A DNA stretch of 17,674 nt from assembly GCA_028713795.1 (NCBI GenBank), contig JAQTNP010000012.1:1-17674 (forward strand), read 5' to 3'. A model generated the notes under the pieces. The model was not told the origin of the DNA and ran no database searches. It worked only from the letters and a program-made list of their open reading frames with translations. How positions within the stretch are numbered: position 1 is the stretch's first letter; each line of letters begins with the position of its first letter. The translations under genes and the position numbers were made by a program. Positions 14,833 through 17,674 of the stretch are shown here, piece after piece. Origin of the DNA: Minisyncoccota bacterium (GTDB lineage Bacteria; Patescibacteriota; Minisyncoccia; Minisyncoccales; PEYH01).

Positions 14833-15195
14833 TTATTCTTTCTTAAATGATTTTGTTGCAGAGTATAGCATGGCGCTGAAGAAAGATACAACTATTGTTG
14901 TGAATAACAGCGGAAGCAATCCTGCAACAGTAAATTCATTGGCAAATATATGTTCGGTTAAAATATATACTAATCCTGCATTAATCACCAGTCCGAATAA
15001 TCCAAAAGTAATCAATTTCAGCGGGAAGAAGAAAAAATGAAGGATTGGCTTCAAGGCGAAATTAAGAATTCCCAAAACTACCCCTGCCAGCAAAAATATC
15101 TTTACTGAGCCCTCAAAAGATATTCCGGGAATGAATAGGCAGGAAAGATACAAACTGAGCATTCCTGCAATAATTTGGAGAATTAAATTCTTCAT
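14833..15195 (-). CDS. Membrane protein, phage_holin_4_2 (YvlD-like) family
   Basis: 120 residues with four hydrophobic segments (about 4-23, 30-47, 54-75 and 90-111). The pattern GISFEGSVKIFLLAGVVLGILNFALKPIL and LKLITFGLFGLVINAGLVYILT is characteristic of the family annotated as phage_holin_4_2 or YvlD. Despite the name, its cellular members are not phage genes and their role is not established. It is the first gene of a likely operon with secG. Promoter boxes lie so close that the transcript would start about 6 bases before the ATG. There is no SD, as in the other core genes. Confidence 0.88.
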   Translation of the reverse strand: MKNLILQIIAGMLSLYLSCLFIPGISFEGSVKIFLLAGVVLGILNFALKPILHFFFFPLKLITFGLFGLVINAGLVYILTEHIFANEFTVAGLLPLLFTTIVVSFFSAMLYSATKSFKKE

Positions 15196-15207
15196 TTGAT
15201 ATATATC

Positions 15208-15236
15208 AATATATCAAAAAAAAGGAATAGGGTCAA
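15208..15236 (-). promoter_or_regulatory. Promoter of the holin-like/secG operon, near-leaderless
   Basis: On the minus strand TTGACC (15231-15236), 17-base spacer, TATATT (15208-15213). The expected start is near 15201 and the ATG is at 15193-15195. A perfect 14-base palindrome TTGATATATATCAA (15196-15209) lies between the -10 and the ATG and might be an operator. Confidence 0.75.
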
Positions 15237-15245
15237 TAAACAAGG

Positions 15246-15271
15246 GGAGGCAGTAGCAAACTACTGCCTCC
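15246..15271 (-). terminator. Hairpin over the stop codon of cassette B
   Basis: GGAGGCAGTAG (15246-15256) and CTACTGCCTCC (15261-15271) form a perfect 11-bp stem with a 4-base loop. The TAG stop of cassette B (15261-15263) sits in the 5' arm as transcribed on the minus strand. Downstream reads CCCTTGTTTATTG, only mildly T-rich. Confidence 0.75.
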
Positions 15272-15611
15272 GGGGCGCGGGAGAGATGAACACGTTTTTC
15301 TTCTCAACCTGTAGGATCGTGGCTACATCCAGGCGAGAAGGATGAGTTAGCTCAAAGACGTCTTTGAGCTGCCTAAGATCATCGCTGTCGTATCCGCACT
15401 TCCAGGATACATCCTGGAGATGAGTTGCGCTGATCGTTTCCGGCTTCAGTCTTGGGTTTTGGATCTGGGCTATCCATTTGCCTTGGTCTAGATCATGCCA
15501 GATGGTGAAGAGAGTAGTAGATTGCCTTCTTATCCGGACAACTTCTGAGAACCCTACTACGTATCCAGCCCTATCCACCAATACCACGAATCGACGATTA
15601 GGCCTATTCAT
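15261..15611 (-). CDS. Cassette B: unrecognised 116-residue protein
   Basis: I do not recognise this protein. It begins MNRPNRRFVVLVDRAGYVVGF, is basic and beta-strand-like in its first half (FVVLVDRAGYVVGFSEVVRI), then more helical and acidic (YDSDDLRQLKDVFEL), and ends in a Pro/Arg tail. There is one Cys and no membrane segment. The SD AGGAGGTG (15616-15623) fully matches the 16S tail complement and fixes the start at 15609-15611; an earlier in-frame ATG at 15629 lies upstream of the SD. A leader hairpin sits directly in front of the SD. Codons are richer in C/G endings than the core genes, and the stop is TAG. It is divergent from cassette C, with about 145 bases between their start codons. 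Confidence 0.75.
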   Translation of the reverse strand: MNRPNRRFVVLVDRAGYVVGFSEVVRIRRQSTTLFTIWHDLDQGKWIAQIQNPRLKPETISATHLQDVSWKCGYDSDDLRQLKDVFELTHPSRLDVATILQVEKKNVFISPAPRRQ

Positions 15612-15624
15612 CAAGCACCTCCTC

Positions 15625-15638
15625 CGCACAAATGTGCG
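15625..15638 (-). promoter_or_regulatory. Leader hairpin of cassette B
   Basis: CGCACA (15625-15630) and TGTGCG (15633-15638) are perfectly inverted; a 5-bp stem with a 4-base loop is sterically possible. Its 3' arm on the minus strand runs straight into the GAGGAGGTG SD. Confidence 0.55.
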
Positions 15639-15646
15639 TTTAATAT

Positions 15647-15679
15647 ATTATATCTACAACTAGTAGGTTAATTTGTCAA
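15647..15679 (-). promoter_or_regulatory. Promoter of cassette B
   Basis: On the minus strand a perfect TTGACA (15674-15679) is followed after 17 bases by TAGATA (15651-15656), which overlaps a perfect TATAAT (15647-15652) at a 21-base spacing. Which -10 is used is unclear. Confidence 0.6.
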
Positions 15680-15682
15680 AGC

Positions 15683-15710
15683 TTGCAATCTGGTAATTAT
15701 ATGATATAAT
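15683..15710 (+). promoter_or_regulatory. Promoter of cassette C
   Basis: TTGCAA (15683-15688), 16-base spacer, perfect TATAAT (15705-15710). It lies back to back with the cassette B promoter. Confidence 0.7.
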
Positions 15711-15715
15711 ATTTG

Positions 15716-15752
15716 CAGTCAGGAATAGGTCTTTGTTCCGAGACTGAGGAGG
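15716..15752 (+). promoter_or_regulatory. Leader hairpin and SD of cassette C
   Basis: CAGTC (15716-15720) pairs with GACTG (15742-15746), extended inside by GGAA with TTCC. The SD AGGAGG (15747-15752) starts at the very next base, 4 bases before the ATG. Confidence 0.65.
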
Positions 15753-15756
15753 TAAC

Positions 15757-16062
15757 ATGCCGTTGAAAGTCTTTCCCGTCGATAATCTTTTCGTCGGGAT
15801 GGATACGATCAGACACGGAAAGCCTGCCCGAGAACTGCCGAGAACGGAGAATGCCGAAAAGATTGTCGACTCTTTATTCCAGGATGGAGTTCTTCCTGGA
15901 AAAGCAAGGGAGGCCGTCTGTGTAAGCAAGACCCATGCTTGGTTGTTCTATTGGGCAGGCATGGAGTTGAGGGTTTGTCGCTCGGGTCTTGATATTGAGA
16001 TCCCGGCGGGAACCATGGTCATCACAGAGGAGGTTTCGGAAAGTGTCCCCCTTCTGCCGTAG
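15757..16062 (+). CDS. Cassette C: unrecognised 101-residue protein
   Basis: I do not recognise this protein. It begins MPLKVFPVDNLFVGMDTIRH, has a helical charged middle (ENAEKIVDSLFQDGVLPGKARE), then a strand-rich part (AWLFYWAGMELRVCRSG, DIEIPAGTMVITEE). There are two cysteines and no membrane segment. The start is fixed by the SD AGGAGG four bases upstream. It has its own promoter, a leader hairpin touching the SD and a 3' hairpin whose loop holds the TAG stop. Codon choice is GC-richer than in groES/groEL just downstream. groES has its own promoter after the hairpin, so there is no sign of co-transcription or of a chaperonin role. Confidence 0.75.
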   Translation: MPLKVFPVDNLFVGMDTIRHGKPARELPRTENAEKIVDSLFQDGVLPGKAREAVCVSKTHAWLFYWAGMELRVCRSGLDIEIPAGTMVITEEVSESVPLLP

Positions 16063-16079
16063 TATCGACAGAAGGGGGA
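16046..16079 (+). terminator. Hairpin over the stop codon of cassette C
   Basis: TCCCCCTTCTG (16046-16056) and CAGAAGGGGGA (16069-16079) form a perfect 11-bp stem. The 12-base loop contains the TAG stop (16060-16062). The following bases (ACTCATCTTTCTTG) are only partly T-rich. Confidence 0.75.
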
Positions 16080-16090
16080 ACTCATCTTTC

Positions 16091-16119
16091 TTGACATAGA
16101 ATACTAATCATATTAAAAT
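16091..16119 (+). promoter_or_regulatory. groES-groEL promoter
   Basis: A perfect TTGACA (16091-16096), 17-base spacer and TAAAAT (16114-16119), one of the best promoters here. The leader would be about 23 bases, A/T-rich, without SD. No CIRCE repeat (TTAGCACTC-N9-GAGTGCTAA) is present, so HrcA control at this site is not supported. Confidence 0.85.
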
Positions 16120-16148
16120 CTACTCGCAGAAAATTAATTTAATTCAAT

Positions 16149-16442
16149 ATGAAAATTACACCTTTATCCGATTATGTTTTAATAGAACCGCAGAATCAGG
16201 ATATTAAAACAGAAAGCGGAATCTTTTTGCCTGATACGGCTGACAAAGAAAAGCCGGAAATGGGAAAAGTAATTGCTATTGGTTCTGGCAAAAGATCTCC
16301 AGAAGGGAAAATAATTCCTGTCAGCGTAAAAACAGGAGATGTAGTGTTTTTTACAAAATACGGTCCAACAGAAATAGAGGTAGACAAAAAGAAATATTTA
16401 ATTGCAAGAGAAGATGATATTTTAGCAATAATTGAAAGATAA
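16149..16442 (+). CDS. groES: Co-chaperonin GroES
   Basis: 97 residues, the usual 10-kDa size. It opens MKITPLSDYVLIEPQNQD and carries the mobile loop KTESGIFLPDTADKEKPEMGKV (about residues 20-41) that docks on GroEL. GDVVFFTKYGPTEIEVDKKKYLIAREDDILAII completes the beta-barrel pattern. As a heptameric lid it closes the GroEL folding chamber. There is no SD; the ATG context is AATTCAATATG. groEL starts 4 bases after the TAA, the standard operon. Confidence 0.97.
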   Translation: MKITPLSDYVLIEPQNQDIKTESGIFLPDTADKEKPEMGKVIAIGSGKRSPEGKIIPVSVKTGDVVFFTKYGPTEIEVDKKKYLIAREDDILAIIER

Positions 16443-16446
16443 TAAT

Positions 16447-17674
16447 ATGGCAAAAGAAATACTATACTCAGAAGCAGCAAGAAAAAAACTTAAATCAGGA
16501 GTTGATAAACTGGCTAATGCAGTTAAAATCACTCTTGGCCCAAGAGGCAGAAATGTCATTTTAGACAAAGGTTTTGGCGCCCCTACTGTTACTAATGATG
16601 GGGTTACAATAGCTAAAGAAATTGAATTGGAAGACAAGATTGAAAATCTTGGAGCAGAGATTGTAAAAGAAGTTGCTTCTAAAACCAATGATATTGCAGG
16701 AGACGGAACAACCACTGCTACAGTACTAGCTCAGGCAATAATTACAGAAGGATTAAAAAATGTAGCTGCAGGAGCCAATCCTCTTTTAATTAAAAGAGGA
16801 ATTGAATTAGCCAAGCAGAAAGTTCTTGGCTATCTTAAATCAATTTCTAAGCCAATTTCTCAAAAAGATGAAATTGCTAAAGTTGCTACTATTGCAGCAG
16901 AAGACCATGAAATGGGGAATTTGATAGCTGAAATAATTGAAGAGATTGGAAAAGACGGAGTAATTACAATTGAAGAATCAAAATCTTTTGGCTTGCAAAA
17001 AGAAATTGTAAAGGGTTTGCAATTTGACAGAGGATATGTTTCTCACTATATGGTTACCAACCCAGAACACATGAAAGCAGAAATGGAAGATCCATATATT
17101 TTAATTACTGACAAAAAGATAACTACATTGCAGGAGATTTTGCCTGTTTTAGAGAAAGTGGCCACGACCGGAGAAAAGAATATGGTCATAATTGCAGACG
17201 AAATAGAAGGAGATGCATTGGCCACATTGGTAGTTAATAAATTAAGAGGAGTATTTAATGCTTTAGCTATTAAAGCTCCAGGATATGGGGATAAAAAGAA
17301 AGAAATGCTTGAGGATATTGCTTGCGTTACCGGAGGAAAGGTAATTTCTGAAGAAATTGGATTGAAATTAGATTCAGTTGAATTGGATATGCTTGGAAGA
17401 GCCAGAAGGGTAATTTCTACAAAAGACAACACAACTATTGTAGAAGGAAAAGGAGATAAGGAAACGATTAATTCAAGAATTAATCAAATTAAAGCTCAGA
17501 TTCAAGAAACTACTTCTGATTGGGATAAAGAGAAATTGCAAGAACGCTTAGCCAAGCTTTCAGGAGGAGTAGCTGTTCTTAAAGTAGGCGCTCCTACAGA
17601 AGTAGAGCAGAAAGCCAAACAGCATAAAGCGGAAGATGCTTTGGCTGCTACTAAAGCTGCTATTGAAGAAGGAA
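16447..17674 (+). CDS. groEL: Chaperonin GroEL, N-terminal ~409 residues (3' end outside window)
   Basis: The open frame runs off the right edge with about 409 of the usual ~540 residues. TLGPRGRNVILDKGFGAPTVTNDGVTIAKEIEL and GDGTTTATVLAQ give the nucleotide-binding equatorial domain, with D86 as the equivalent of E. coli D87. The apical domain includes FDRGYVSHYMVTNPE and the GYGDKKKEMLEDIACVTGG stretch. Near the edge EDALAATKAAIEEG supplies D397, equivalent to the catalytic D398. It forms the double-ring ATP-driven folding chamber with GroES. The ATG at 16447 follows AATA with no SD, probably relying on coupling to groES. Confidence 0.98.
   Translation, partial: MAKEILYSEAARKKLKSGVDKLANAVKITLGPRGRNVILDKGFGAPTVTNDGVTIAKEIELEDKIENLGAEIVKEVASKTNDIAGDGTTTATVLAQAIITEGLKNVAAGANPLLIKRGIELAKQKVLGYLKSISKPISQKDEIAKVATIAAEDHEMGNLIAEIIEEIGKDGVITIEESKSFGLQKEIVKGLQFDRGYVSHYMVTNPEHMKAEMEDPYILITDKKITTLQEILPVLEKVATTGEKNMVIIADEIEGDALATLVVNKLRGVFNALAIKAPGYGDKKKEMLEDIACVTGGKVISEEIGLKLDSVELDMLGRARRVISTKDNTTIVEGKGDKETINSRINQIKAQIQETTSDWDKEKLQERLAKLSGGVAVLKVGAPTEVEQKAKQHKAEDALAATKAAIEEG

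Noticed and set aside
15660..15929. Minus-strand frame overlapping the cassette C 5' half
   Set aside because: It would overlap both divergent promoters and cassette C, and has no SD; cassette C has all the signals.
16080..16148. CIRCE operator before groES
   Set aside because: No TTAGCACTC/GAGTGCTAA inverted repeat is present between the promoter and groES.
17046..17432. 128-residue frame antisense to groEL
   Set aside because: Shadow of groEL, hydrophobic/serine-rich as expected from reading the complement of an AT-rich coding frame.
1..17674. CRISPR array, insertion sequence or prophage
   Set aside because: No regularly spaced direct repeats, transposase, integrase or phage structural genes are visible; the holin-type family name at 14833-15195 is a naming artefact for a cellular membrane protein.

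Overview
The window looks like a chromosomal segment from an AT-rich, small-genome bacterium of the Candidate Phyla Radiation (Patescibacteria), probably a Parcubacteria-like lineage. This is an inference from compact SpoIIIE-sized FtsK, short gene gaps, a membrane-anchored solute-binding protein with an internal peptidoglycan-binding module, and a lone SecG. No 16S rRNA is present to confirm it. Thirteen complete or end-visible housekeeping-type genes all stop with TAA and nearly all start just after an A/T-rich stretch with no Shine-Dalgarno (SD) motif.

Layout. 1-8338 (+): rpoB 3' end, rpoC, ftsK, a one-TM envelope protein and recA, closely packed and closed by a bidirectional hairpin at 8352-8379. 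8380-9042: no long ORF; instead several short, GC-rich, highly structured units that appear to be transcribed leftward, each with its own promoter-like or terminator-like signals. 9043-10210 (-): rpsF-ssb-rpsR operon with its own promoter and terminator. 10224-10720 (-): a single unrecognised small gene (called cassette A here) with its own promoter, leader hairpin, strong SD and 3' hairpin. 10723-15236 (-): a probable operon of phage_holin_4_2-type membrane protein, secG, an SBP_bac_5 protein, tRNA-Leu(CAG) and RNase J. 15246-15679 (-) and 15683-16079 (+): two more orphan small genes, cassettes B and C, divergently transcribed. 16091-17674 (+): groES and the 5' part of groEL from a good sigma70-like promoter.

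The main point of interest is the contrast between two gene classes. Core genes: AT-rich codons, no SD, TAA stops, and at least two promoters placed so close to the ATG that the mRNA would be nearly leaderless. Cassette genes A, B and C: GC-richer codons, strong SD motifs, a hairpin in the leader, a hairpin at or over the stop codon, and TGA or TAG stops. They sit singly between core operons, as do the non-coding or micro-ORF units between recA and rpsR. I recognise no family for any cassette protein. They may be imported gene cassettes, or a separately expressed native class; the sequence alone does not decide.

Information flow: the window mostly serves transcription (RpoB/RpoC), chromosome partition (FtsK), recombination (RecA, SSB), ribosome assembly (bS6, bS18), RNA decay (RNase J), secretion (SecG) and protein folding (GroES/GroEL).
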